A stretch of DNA of 64,000 bases from Rhodovulum bhavnagarense (GTDB lineage: Bacteria; Pseudomonadota; Alphaproteobacteria; Rhodobacterales; Rhodobacteraceae): the NCBI RefSeq assembly GCF_004343505.1, contig NZ_SLXU01000003.1, positions 1 to 64,000 on the forward strand. Direction: 5' to 3'. Below, piece after piece: positions 26,817-37,075 of this stretch. Numbering within the stretch: the first letter of the stretch is position 1; each line of letters starts with the position of its first letter. The notes below the pieces were generated by a model, which was given only the letters and a program-made list of their open reading frames with translations, was not told the DNA's origin and did not search any database. Both the position numbers and the translations under genes were made by a program.

Positions 26817-26829
26817 TGTAAAGCTTACA
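26817..26829. promoter_or_regulatory. Short inverted repeat just upstream of sufT
   Basis: TGTAA-AGC-TTACA, a 5-bp perfect inverted repeat ten bases before the sufT start in an A+T-rich patch. It could be an operator for an iron or Fe-S regulator, but it is short and no family can be named. Confidence 0.3.
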
Positions 26830-26930
26830 AAACATATAAGGAATGGAGCAAACGGCGTCCAGTGCGTGTTTGCCTTGTCTGGCGATCGCGGGCGGGCTAG
26901 CCATGGTCACAGGTGGAACGGAGAGAACCG

Positions 26931-27299
26931 ATGCAGTTGTCCATGGATGAGGCGCGCGGCCTGTTGCAGGCCGAAGAGCAAGAGATGAGCGTGGTCATTT
27001 CCGATCCCAACCTGCCTGACAATCCGATGATCTATGTCAGCGAAGAATTCGAGAGGCAGACCGGTTATAGCTCGGACGAGGCATTGGGACGCAATTGCCG
27101 CTTCCTTCAGGGGGAGGGCACCGATCCCCATGCGATAGAGGCGATCCGCCACGCGTTGGCTGCGCAGACGACCTTTACGATCGATCTCCTGAACTATCGC
27201 AGGGATGGCACGCCATTCATGAACCGGCTGCGCATCCGGCCGATTTTCGACGAGGCGGGTCGACTGGTCTATTTCGCGGGGGCGCAGAACCCGGTCTGA
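26931..27299 (+). CDS. Short LOV-domain blue-light photoreceptor
   Basis: A 122-residue protein that is a single LOV domain. The photoactive cysteine is C56 in GRNCRFLQG, followed by the NYRRDGTPFMNRLRI flavin-contact segment and Q119 in FAGAQNPV. All residues needed for the flavin-cysteine adduct are present, and no effector domain follows. RsLOV of Rhodobacter sphaeroides and DsLOV of Dinoroseobacter shibae are similar short LOV proteins. I start at the ATG after GGAGAG, not the upstream GTG. It ends 6 bp from the convergent rimK-type gene. Confidence 0.9.
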   Translation: MQLSMDEARGLLQAEEQEMSVVISDPNLPDNPMIYVSEEFERQTGYSSDEALGRNCRFLQGEGTDPHAIEAIRHALAAQTTFTIDLLNYRRDGTPFMNRLRIRPIFDEAGRLVYFAGAQNPV

Positions 27300-27305
27300 G
27301 CGCGG

Positions 27306-28718
27306 TCAACTGCGCTTGCGGCCCTTGGGTACGGGCAGGGGGCGGGCGCGTTTCTCGATCTCGTCGTAAAGCAGCGCGGCGATGTTCTTGCCCGAGGCCC
27401 TTTCGATGCCTTCGAGGCCGGGCGAGGAATTGACCTCCAGCACCTTGGGGCCGTTATCCGAGCGCAGCAGGTCCACGCCCGCGAGGTTCAGCCGGAAGGC
27501 GCGCGCGGCGCGCACCGCCGCCTCGCGTTCCTCCTTGGTGATGCGCACCGCCACGGCGTGGCCGCCCTGGTGCAGGTTGGAGCGGAAATCGCCTTCGGCG
27601 CCGGTGCGTTTCATCGCGGCCACCACCTTTGAGCCGACGACGAGGCAACGGATATCTTCGCCCGCGGCCTCCTTCACGAAATGCTGAACAAGGAAGGAGG
27701 CCTTGAGGCCGCGAAAGGCCGAGATCACGGATTCGGCCGCCTTCTTGGTTTCGGCAAGTACCACGCCCTTGCCTTGGGTCGATTCCAGAAGTTTCACGAT
27801 CAACGGGGCGCCACCCACGAGCGAGATCAGGTTGTCGGTATCCTTGGGCGAGGCGGCAAAGGCCGTCATCGGCATCCCGATCTTGTGGCGCGCGAGGATC
27901 TGGTGGGCGTGCAACTTGTCACGGCTGGCGGTGATGCCCTCGGAGCCGTTCACGCAATAGGTGCCGATGGTTTCGAACTGGCGGATCACGGCAGTGCCGT
28001 AAGAGGTGACCGAGGCACCGACCCGAGGGATGATCGCGTCATAGCGGGGCAGGCGCTTGCCATCGTAATAAACCTCGGGCGACAGCGCGCTGAGCGCCAT
28101 GTAACAGCGCGTGGTGTCGATCACCTCGACGACGTGGCCGCGTTTTTCGCCCTCGTCCACCAGGCGGGCGGTGGAGTAGCTATGCGCCTCGCGGCTGAGG
28201 ACGGCGATGCGCAGAACGCGCGCGGGGGCGACCTGGCGTACCTCGGCCGAATGGTAGACATCGTAGGACAGGCGCGGCTGGCAAAAGCTTTCGCCGGGGC
28301 TGACCACCACGTCCTCGCCTAGCGCCTGGCGCCCCAGGAGCATCCGGTAAGCCATGCCGCCCCGATGGGTCAGCGTCAGTTCGATCGGCCAGCGCCGGTT
28401 GCCGACCTCGATCTCGGAGCCGATGACGTAACGCCATTCGGATTCCCCGTTCGACGAGATGACTTCGCGCCGGTCGATCACCTCGGCCGAGCAGGGGATC
28501 GACAGATCCTCGCGACCCGGGATCGGATGAACGGCAAACCGTACCCTGGGACGAGTGGCCGGGCCGAAAGGTTCGATATCGAAGGCATGCAGCGCCGAGG
28601 TCTTTGCGCCGGTATCCACCTTGGCCTTGAGCGCGGGCAGGCCCAGGCCGGGCAGGGCGACCCATTCCTCCCACCCTAGGCGGAAAAGGGGCGTTTCGGG
28701 CACGTCGCTATCGAGCAT
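27306..28718 (-). CDS. RimB-RimK fusion: retropepsin-like domain + ATP-grasp glutamate ligase
   Basis: A 470-residue two-domain protein. Residues ~10-165 match the RimB/PF05618 family (called ATP-dependent zinc protease) with the [13 protein letters not shown] motif (D35-T36-G37). Residues ~180-460 are a RimK-type ATP-grasp ligase ([47 protein letters not shown]). RimK adds glutamates to ribosomal protein S6 and RimB trims them, so the fusion joins writer and putative eraser. The start at [10 protein letters not shown] follows AAGGAG; the frame stays open far upstream over tgt. Confidence 0.9.
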   Translation of the reverse strand: MLDSDVPETPLFRLGWEEWVALPGLGLPALKAKVDTGAKTSALHAFDIEPFGPATRPRVRFAVHPIPGREDLSIPCSAEVIDRREVISSNGESEWRYVIGSEIEVGNRRWPIELTLTHRGGMAYRMLLGRQALGEDVVVSPGESFCQPRLSYDVYHSAEVRQVAPARVLRIAVLSREAHSYSTARLVDEGEKRGHVVEVIDTTRCYMALSALSPEVYYDGKRLPRYDAIIPRVGASVTSYGTAVIRQFETIGTYCVNGSEGITASRDKLHAHQILARHKIGMPMTAFAASPKDTDNLISLVGGAPLIVKLLESTQGKGVVLAETKKAAESVISAFRGLKASFLVQHFVKEAAGEDIRCLVVGSKVVAAMKRTGAEGDFRSNLHQGGHAVAVRITKEEREAAVRAARAFRLNLAGVDLLRSDNGPKVLEVNSSPGLEGIERASGKNIAALLYDEIEKRARPLPVPKGRKRS

Positions 28719-28790
28719 GGGTCTGGCTCCTTGGATTCCGGGCAGAATCGCATATGAACGCGACCCTGGGTGCCTATCGCGAGAACAGAT

Positions 28791-29921
28791 ATGACGGCTG
28801 CGTTCAACTTCGAAGTTAAGGCCACCGACGGCAAGGCGCGTGGCGGGGTCATCACGACGCCGCGCGGACAGATTCGCACGCCCGCCTTCATGCCGGTGGG
28901 CACCGCGGGTACCGTCAAGGCAATGTTGCCCGATAGCGTGGCGGCCACCGGGGCCGACATCATTCTGGGCAATACCTATCACCTGATGCTGCGGCCTACG
29001 GCGGAACGGATCGACCGCCTGGGAGGTCTGCATCGTTTCATGAACTGGCGAGGGCCGATCCTGACGGATTCGGGGGGCTTCCAGGTGATGAGCCTTGCGG
29101 AACTGCGCAAGTTGACCGAGGACGGCGTTACATTCAAAAGCCATGTCGACGGTTCGCGCCACACGTTGACCCCCGAACGCAGCATGGAGATACAGCGCCT
29201 GTTGGGGTCCGACATCGTGATGTGTTTCGACGAGTGTCCCGCGCTGCCGGCGACGGACGACGAGGTGGCTCGCGCCATGCGCTTGTCGATGCGCTGGGCG
29301 GAACGGTCCAGGGCGGCGTTCGGGGATCGACCCGGCCACGCACTGTTCGGGATCATGCAGGGCGGTGTAACGCGCGAGTTGCGCGAGGAAAGCGCCGAGG
29401 CGCTGAAATCCATCGGGTTTGACGGCTACGCGGTGGGCGGCCTGGCTGTGGGCGAAGGGCAGGAGGCCATGTTCGGGGTTCTGGACTATGCCCCCGATTG
29501 CCTGCCAGCCGACAAGCCGCGCTATCTGATGGGGGTGGGCAAGCCCGACGATATCGTGGGCGCGGTGGCGCGCGGCATAGACATGATGGATTGTGTCCTT
29601 CCCACGCGGTCGGGGCGCACCGGCCAGGTCTTTACCCGCCGGGGCGTGGTCAACATCAAGAACGCGCGCCACGCCGATGATCCCCGCCCGCTGGACGAGG
29701 AGTGCGCCTGCCCGGCCTGCCGGCATTATTCCCGCGCCTATTTGCACCATGTCTTTCGCGCGCAGGAAATCATCTCGTCCATGTTGTTGACCTGGCACAA
29801 CCTGCATTATTATCAGGACTTGATGGCGGGTATGCGCGCGGCTATTGCCGAGGGTCGGTTTGCCGACTGGCAGGCCACATTTCACGCCGCGCGCGCCGAG
29901 GGCGATATCGCGCCGCTCTAG
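28791..29921 (+). CDS. tgt: tRNA-guanine(34) transglycosylase
   Basis: A 376-residue enzyme that swaps guanine for preQ1 in tRNAs with GUN anticodons, in queuosine synthesis. [12 protein letters not shown] contains the catalytic-pocket Asp, GIMQGG the base-binding loop and [14 protein letters not shown] the second Asp; the zinc site is [10 protein letters not shown] plus a later His (YLHH). I start at MTAAFNFEV; the frame opens 21 bp earlier. It diverges from the RimB-RimK gene with 72 bp between and precedes lon. The neighbouring tRNA-Asp genes at 43934 and 44040 encode natural substrates. Confidence 0.96.
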   Translation: MTAAFNFEVKATDGKARGGVITTPRGQIRTPAFMPVGTAGTVKAMLPDSVAATGADIILGNTYHLMLRPTAERIDRLGGLHRFMNWRGPILTDSGGFQVMSLAELRKLTEDGVTFKSHVDGSRHTLTPERSMEIQRLLGSDIVMCFDECPALPATDDEVARAMRLSMRWAERSRAAFGDRPGHALFGIMQGGVTRELREESAEALKSIGFDGYAVGGLAVGEGQEAMFGVLDYAPDCLPADKPRYLMGVGKPDDIVGAVARGIDMMDCVLPTRSGRTGQVFTRRGVVNIKNARHADDPRPLDEECACPACRHYSRAYLHHVFRAQEIISSMLLTWHNLHYYQDLMAGMRAAIAEGRFADWQATFHAARAEGDIAPL

Positions 29922-30100
29922 GTCTGCGCCGCCCCAAAGCATGCTTGCACCCGGCAGGTGCGGCGGGCATTGTAACAACCGAGTTGCAACTAGCCTGGTT
30001 GAATGCGGGGCAGGGCGCCCCCAGATATTGCGGCCAGAGAGGAGAGGGCCGTGGTCGCCGAAACGGGGCCGGTGTCCTCCTGCCAGACCAAGGAAAACAC

Positions 30101-32506
<2,406 letters not shown>

Positions 32507-32534
32507 GTTCTGCCTGCAAGGCCCGATGACCTGA

Positions 32535-32558
32535 CGGCGCGCCTTTCAGGGCGCGCCG
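32535..32558 (+). terminator. Hairpin after lon
   Basis: Perfect 9-base stem CGGCGCGCC/GGCGCGCCG with a 6-base loop, 28 bp after the lon stop, followed by CTTGTCGTTT rather than a clean T run. Confidence 0.65.
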
Positions 32559-32656
32559 CTTGTCGTTTGGCGAACGGATTTGATCGTGGCAAAGCAGCGC
32601 CAGCTTCGCTAGTGTTACTGTGAGCGAGTTTCGAAACGGCACATCCAGAGGCAGGC

Positions 32657-33106
32657 ATGACCAAAGCCCCCACCACCACGCGCAAGCGCAGCACGACCAC
32701 GGTTCGCAAAGCTCCGGCCGCGGCGCGGAGTTCGGCGGCCGCCACGTCAAGGCCCGACCCCAACCCGACCGAGACCGCGATCATCGATGCACCCATTCCG
32801 GCACCGCAGATTGATGGCAACGAGTTGCGCAAGAACGACCTCGTAGACATGGTGGTCGAGACCTCGGGCATGAAAAAGAAGGACGTCAAGCCCGCTGTCG
32901 AGGCGATGCTTGCCGTGCTGGGTCAGGTGCTGTCGGATGGGCGGACGCTGAGCCTTCAGCCGCTGGGCAAGGTGATGGTCACCAACAAGAAAGACAAGGA
33001 TAACGGCGAGGTCCTGACCCTTCGTCTGCGACGTTCGCGCCAGTCCGCCGAGCAGGCTGCCGATGAGGTCAAAACCCCCCTTGCAGAGCCTTGCGAGGAC
33101 GGCTAA
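32657..33106 (+). CDS. HU-family DNA-binding protein with basic N-terminal tail
   Basis: A 149-residue protein. Residues ~1-50 are a T/A/R/P/K-rich tail (TKAPTTTRKRSTTTVRK) and ~55-130 are an HU/IHF fold (LRKNDLVDMVVETSG, then LQPLGKVMVTNKK, where a DNA-bending arm is expected). HU compacts DNA and lines up regulatory complexes. The basic tail makes it resemble the eukaryotic H1-like C-terminal tails of other bacteria, here placed at the N-terminus. Follows lon. Confidence 0.85.
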   Translation: MTKAPTTTRKRSTTTVRKAPAAARSSAAATSRPDPNPTETAIIDAPIPAPQIDGNELRKNDLVDMVVETSGMKKKDVKPAVEAMLAVLGQVLSDGRTLSLQPLGKVMVTNKKDKDNGEVLTLRLRRSRQSAEQAADEVKTPLAEPCEDG

Positions 33107-33118
33107 GAAGCGCGCCAC

Positions 33119-33193
33119 GGGTGATTAGCTCAGTGGTAGAGCGCTTCGTTCACATCGAAGATGTCGGGAGTTCGAATCTCTCATCACCCACCA
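33119..33193 (+). tRNA. tRNA-Val (CAC anticodon), CCA encoded
   Basis: Complete cloverleaf: acceptor GGGTGAT/ATCACCC, D stem GCTC/GAGC, anticodon stem CTTCG/CGAAG around TTCACAT (anticodon CAC), T arm GGGAG-TTCGAAT-CTCTC, then A and a genomically encoded CCA. Confidence 0.96.
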
Positions 33194-33340
33194 TTTTTCC
33201 TAGAAACACGTGGTTGTTACGTTTGTCTTGGCCGATGGCAAAGTCGGTTGCGACGCGTGGTGCATGAACTGGCCGTTTGGATCATACCCGGCCCCCCGAA
33301 CCGTCGGTGCCCTGCATCTGCGCAGAAAGACGATCGGGGC

Positions 33341-33370
33341 TTGCGCTTTGGGTGCGGGCCGGTCTAAACC
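33341..33370 (+). promoter_or_regulatory. Candidate promoter of the second tRNA-Val
   Basis: TTGCGC and TAAACC separated by 18 bp, with the -10 ending 11 bp before the tRNA, a spacing that fits a stable-RNA promoter. Moderate match to the sigma-70 consensus. Confidence 0.45.
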
Positions 33371-33380
33371 CCGCCTGTCA

Positions 33381-33456
33381 GGGCGATTAGCTCAGTTGGT
33401 AGAGCGCCTCGTTTACACCGAGGATGTCGGGAGTTCGAGTCTCTCATCGCCCACCA
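33381..33456 (+). tRNA. tRNA-Val (TAC anticodon), CCA encoded
   Basis: Cloverleaf: acceptor GGGCGAT/ATCGCCC, D arm GCTC-AGTTGGTA-GAGC, anticodon stem CCTCG/CGAGG around TTTACAC (TAC), T arm identical in style to the first tRNA-Val, and encoded CCA. The two valine tRNAs are 187 bp apart. The 157 bp that follow up to the lyase gene show nothing I can name. Confidence 0.96.
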
Positions 33457-33613
33457 GACCTTCAATGTCTTGTCCCGCTCTTGCTGGGGACTTTACGGTT
33501 CTCTGAACCCTGCGCGGTTTGGTTGCGTCCCCTGCAACCGCCGCGTGGCATCGATGCTTAGGTTGGAACCAGGGATATCTTGGCCGCGCTTGCAGCCGCC
33601 GGGCAGTATTGGC

Positions 33614-34510
33614 CTAAATGTCGCGATAGCGCCTTTCGAACTCCCACACATCGTCAAAGCCCATCAGCGCGCTGAAGGCGTTGAAATCTGCCAGCCGGTC
33701 CTGGACACCGACCGATGACCCCTCCGTGCGGATCGCGTCGTAGACCGTCTCCAGGGTCTTTGCCATGGCAAGGAACCCTGTCGCGGGATAGATCGCCAGG
33801 CGGTAGCCGATCCTTTCGAGATCTTCGCGCGGCAGGATCGGTGTCTTGCCGCCCTCGACCATGTTGGCGACCAGGGGCTTGTCGACGACCCGGCCGATAC
33901 GTTCCATCTGTTCGACAGTTTCCGGCGCCTCGACAAAGATGAGGTCGGCCCCTGCCTCGGCATAGGCTTCGGCGCGACGCAGCGCCTCGTCGATACCCAT
34001 AGACGAAAGCGCGTCGGTGCGCGCCACGATCAGAAAGTCAGGGTCGGACCGGGTGTCGACCGCGACCTTGATCTTGCGCACCATCTCTGCGCCCGGGATG
34101 ACGGGGCGGTTCGGGGTATGTCCACATTTCTTGGGAAATTCCTGATCTTCCAGTTGAATGCCCGCGACCCCGGCGGCTTCGTAGCCGCGCACGGTATGCG
34201 CGACGTTCAACAGGCCACCATAGCCGGTATCGCCATCGGCAATCAGCGCGGTACGCGTGCCATTGGCCATGGCCGATGCCCGGTTCAGCATGTCGCTATA
34301 GGTTGCCAGCCCTGCATCGGGCAGGCCCAGATATGACCCCACGGTGCCATAACCGGTCATGTAAAGGACATCGAATCCCATACGGTCGGCGATTTTGGCG
34401 GAAATCATCTCGAAAACGCCGGGGGCAGGTATCAGGCTATTCTGTGAGAGGCGGGCGCGCAGACCGCGCCGCTTTTCTTGAACGCTCGGGGTGTTACTTT
34501 CCTCGGCCAT
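33614..34510 (-). CDS. Isocitrate lyase/PEP mutase superfamily C-C lyase
   Basis: A 298-residue TIM-barrel enzyme. The metal/substrate segment is ADGDTGYGG and the catalytic loop is FPKKCGH (C129), the form found in 2-methylisocitrate lyase and 2,3-dimethylmalate lyase and used as general acid/base for retro-aldol cleavage. QLEDQ supplies the metal-site Glu/Asp. GGAGGG lies 7 bases before the ATG. It diverges from gntR. Likely substrates are branched hydroxy-di/tricarboxylates; oxaloacetate decarboxylase is a possible alternative. Confidence 0.85.
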   Translation of the reverse strand: MAEESNTPSVQEKRRGLRARLSQNSLIPAPGVFEMISAKIADRMGFDVLYMTGYGTVGSYLGLPDAGLATYSDMLNRASAMANGTRTALIADGDTGYGGLLNVAHTVRGYEAAGVAGIQLEDQEFPKKCGHTPNRPVIPGAEMVRKIKVAVDTRSDPDFLIVARTDALSSMGIDEALRRAEAYAEAGADLIFVEAPETVEQMERIGRVVDKPLVANMVEGGKTPILPREDLERIGYRLAIYPATGFLAMAKTLETVYDAIRTEGSSVGVQDRLADFNAFSALMGFDDVWEFERRYRDI

Positions 34511-34570
34511 GGATGCCCTCCGTAACTTGGACGAACTGAAATTTCTTGTCGGGGGATAGCATGCGTCCAT

Positions 34571-34582
34571 ATTGCATACAAT
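34571..34582. promoter_or_regulatory. Candidate GntR operator (lyase/gntR intergenic)
   Basis: ATTGCATACAAT is a 12-bp imperfect palindrome (10 of 12 positions pair) that fits the ATTGTATACAAT-like sites of FadR/FCD-subfamily GntR proteins. It lies between the lyase and gntR starts and shares ATTGYATAC with the site at 35385. Confidence 0.6.
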
Positions 34583-34606
34583 CCTGGCAGGGTAGAGGGA
34601 GGAACC

Positions 34607-35338
34607 ATGAAATCGGACAGGGCCGGCAGAGCCGCGGAAGAGCGCGGCCGAAAATTGAAACATGGCCATGCGGCGCGGCGCGCTTACACGATCATCCGCG
34701 ATGACCTGCTGCGCGATGCGTGGCCCAGCGGCACGCATCTGCCCGAGGCCGAACTTGCGCGGCGTATCGGCGTCAGCCGGACGCCAGTGCGGGATGCGTT
34801 GCGCATGCTCGTCAACGAGGGGTTCCTGGAATATTCGGCAAATGTCGGATGCCGCGTCCGCGGCTGGAGCGAGGACGAGATCGAATCACTTTTCGATTTG
34901 CGACTGGAGCTTGAATCCTATGCCGCGCGACGGGCGGCACAGCGGATGGACGACGTCGGCATACAAGAGCTGAACGCGCTGTGCGATCAAATGGAAAGTA
35001 TTGCTTTCAAAGTGTTAGATGTTCCGGCGCTACGTGATGACCTCACTCCGCTGAACGATGTCTTTCACATGCGGATCATTGATGCGGCGGCCAATCCCAG
35101 GCTTGCATCGCTGATCAAAAGCGTCACTGCCGCGCCAATCGTGCTGCGCACTTATCGTCGTTATGACGCGGACGAGGTTGCACGCAGCATGAACCATCAT
35201 CGCGAAATCGTCGCCGCGCTTGACGCGGGGCGCGGGGAATGGGCGGCGGCGGTGATGCGGGCGCATCTCCATGCCGGATATACGGCCATGCGCCGGGGAG
35301 GGGAAGGCAAGGTCGGTCCGATGTCGAGCGGCCGGTGA
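34607..35338 (+). CDS. GntR-family (FCD) transcriptional regulator
   Basis: A 243-residue regulator. The winged helix at ~25-95 contains ELARRIGVSRTPVRDALRML; the FCD ligand domain (~100-230) has the metal-site residues in NDVFHMRI (His), NHHREIVAAL (His) and RAHLHAG (His). FCD proteins usually sense organic acids. AGGGAGGAA precedes the ATG. It sits between the lyase and the first accessory TRAP operon, and the two matching palindromes suggest it represses both. Confidence 0.92.
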   Translation: MKSDRAGRAAEERGRKLKHGHAARRAYTIIRDDLLRDAWPSGTHLPEAELARRIGVSRTPVRDALRMLVNEGFLEYSANVGCRVRGWSEDEIESLFDLRLELESYAARRAAQRMDDVGIQELNALCDQMESIAFKVLDVPALRDDLTPLNDVFHMRIIDAAANPRLASLIKSVTAAPIVLRTYRRYDADEVARSMNHHREIVAALDAGRGEWAAAVMRAHLHAGYTAMRRGGEGKVGPMSSGR

Positions 35339-35370
35339 CAAGGGTGGGGCTATCTCGGGGTTCGCGGCAA

Positions 35371-35407
35371 TTGACGCATCAAAGATTGTATACTAGCGTT
35401 CTGATGC
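35371..35407 (+). promoter_or_regulatory. Promoter with overlapping GntR-type operator upstream of accessory dctP
   Basis: TTGACG (35371-35376) and TAGCGT (35394-35399) are separated by 17 bp. ATTGTATACTA (35385-35395) lies between and over the -10, and a wider inverted repeat GCATCA/TGATGC spans 35376-35407. The ATTGTATAC core matches the site at 34571, so repression by the adjacent GntR protein would be direct. Confidence 0.55.
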
Positions 35408-35478
35408 AACGCGCCACCTGACAGGCCGGCAAACGGTCGGGCGGATCGTGGCGGACTTAGACCCGGGAGGTAAGCACA

Positions 35479-36477
35479 ATGAATAACGTGGGACGGGGCG
35501 CCTTGGCCGCCCTTGCATTTTTCGCCGCGACCACTGGTACGGCACATGCGGAACGCACCCTCCGGCTGACCCTGCAAGTTCCGGTGAACCACCCGGTCGG
35601 CCAGAATATCGTGTTTTTCAAGGACCAGGTCGAAGAGGCCTCTGGCGGCGAGATAAAGATCGAGGTCTATGACTCTGCCCAACTCTATAAGGGTAGCGAA
35701 GTGCCCCAAGCGGTTGCATCGGGCGCCATCGACATGGGGTTGGTCCTGATCGACGAATATGCAGGCACTATTCCCGCGACCGGCCTGTTCAGCGTGGCCT
35801 TCATGTTCCCCGATTACGACGCCCTTGCACGCGCGGCCAATGCCGATAGCGCCGTGCGCCAGCAGATCGACGAGTTGATCCGCCAGACCGGTACGCGGGT
35901 GATGTGGTGGCAGGATTACGGGCCGGTGCAACTTCTGTCCAAGGACGCACCCCTGCTCAGCCCCGAAGACATGAAGGGCAAGAAGGTGCGCGTGCTGGGC
36001 AAGCCGTCGGGGGATTTCATCCAGGCCGTTGGCGGCGTGCCGGTCAAGATCGGTGGTTCTGAACAGTTCCTGGCCTATCAGCGCGGCACCGTCGATATCG
36101 GCATGACCGGCACGACCGCCATCGAATCGCGCAAGCTTTACGAAGTCATGGACTGGGTGACGATCACCAACCACGCCCAGACCGAATTCCTGGTCGTGAT
36201 GAACGACGCCACCTGGGACAAGATGAGCGAGGAAGAGCAGGGCTGGATGCGCCAGGCCGCACTGGCCGCCGAAGAAAAGATGCGCGCCGAGACCAAGGAC
36301 AAGAACCTGGCCTCCGAGGCTTTCATCGCCGAAAATACCGACATGCAGGTGCAGAACCTGACGGCTGAGCAGATTGCCGCATGGCAGGCGGCAGCCGCTC
36401 CCGCGGTCGATGCCTATATCGCGGCGGCCGGCGAGGAGGGGCGCAAACTCGTCGAGGCGGTTCGCGCCCTCAAATGA
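35479..36477 (+). CDS. TRAP transporter substrate-binding protein (accessory system 1)
   Basis: A 332-residue periplasmic protein with a Sec signal (about 1-24, ATTGTAHAE). DctP-family motifs: NHPVGQNIVFFKDQVEEAS, GKKVRVLGKPSG (ligand Arg in VRV) and LAYQRGTVDIGMTG. CGGGAGGTAAG precedes the ATG. It differs clearly from the DctP at 20444 and has W-rich segments (RVMWWQDYGPVQLL), so the ligand is probably different. Confidence 0.9.
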   Translation: MNNVGRGALAALAFFAATTGTAHAERTLRLTLQVPVNHPVGQNIVFFKDQVEEASGGEIKIEVYDSAQLYKGSEVPQAVASGAIDMGLVLIDEYAGTIPATGLFSVAFMFPDYDALARAANADSAVRQQIDELIRQTGTRVMWWQDYGPVQLLSKDAPLLSPEDMKGKKVRVLGKPSGDFIQAVGGVPVKIGGSEQFLAYQRGTVDIGMTGTTAIESRKLYEVMDWVTITNHAQTEFLVVMNDATWDKMSEEEQGWMRQAALAAEEKMRAETKDKNLASEAFIAENTDMQVQNLTAEQIAAWQAAAAPAVDAYIAAAGEEGRKLVEAVRALK

Positions 36478-36490
36478 TTGCGATCCTGCC

Positions 36491-37075
36491 GTGAACTCTA
36501 GACACCATGACAGGCCGGACCCCGCGGGGTCCGGTAATCCCATCCTTCGGGGGGTGGATGGCGTTTCCTATGCCTGCGCGAGGCTTGGCGAGGTCATGGT
36601 GGCCGCGATCGCCGCGATGCTGTGTTTCGAGGTCGCAGCTCGTTACCTTTTTAACTCTCCGACAATCTGGGCGCAGGATATCGCGGTCGTCTGCCAGGTC
36701 TGGTTCACCTATCTGGGGATGGCCTACGTGCTGCGCCAGCGCAGCCTCATCCGCATTACCGCACTTCTGGCGCTGGCTGGCCCGGCGCTGCGGCGCATCG
36801 CGGATGGCCTGGCGCTGCTCATCATTCTCGCCTTCAGCCTCGTGGCCGTGATCTATGGGTGGGACATCGTCGCAGACTCGATCCGCCTGGGCCGGCGTCA
36901 GCCGACCATGCTGGAATTGCCGAACTGGATCGCCGAACTTCCCGTCGTGGTCGGTTTCGCCTTGCTCGCGCTTCAGGCGCTGGCCGAACTGATCCGCCTG
37001 CCATTCGCGCCCGCGCCCGATTTCTCGCCCTCGGGTGAACATGCGCCAACACATGCCGGACCCCCGATCGAATGA
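36491..37075 (+). CDS. TRAP transporter small permease (accessory system 1)
   Basis: A DctQ-type four-helix membrane protein. From the GTG at 36491 it is 194 residues; the first membrane helix begins near GEVMVAAIAAMLCFEV, and GTG 36554 or ATG 36596 are alternatives since no strong ribosome site marks any of them. RYLFNSPTIWAQDIAVVCQVW is the expected family motif. Its stop overlaps the large permease start (ATGA). Confidence 0.85.
   Translation: MNSRHHDRPDPAGSGNPILRGVDGVSYACARLGEVMVAAIAAMLCFEVAARYLFNSPTIWAQDIAVVCQVWFTYLGMAYVLRQRSLIRITALLALAGPALRRIADGLALLIILAFSLVAVIYGWDIVADSIRLGRRQPTMLELPNWIAELPVVVGFALLALQALAELIRLPFAPAPDFSPSGEHAPTHAGPPIE

Noticed and set aside
29922-30100. A heat-shock (sigma-32) promoter before lon
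   Set aside because: TTGTAA and TAGCCT are visible but only 15 bp apart, and no CTTGAAA/CCCCAT-like pair is present.
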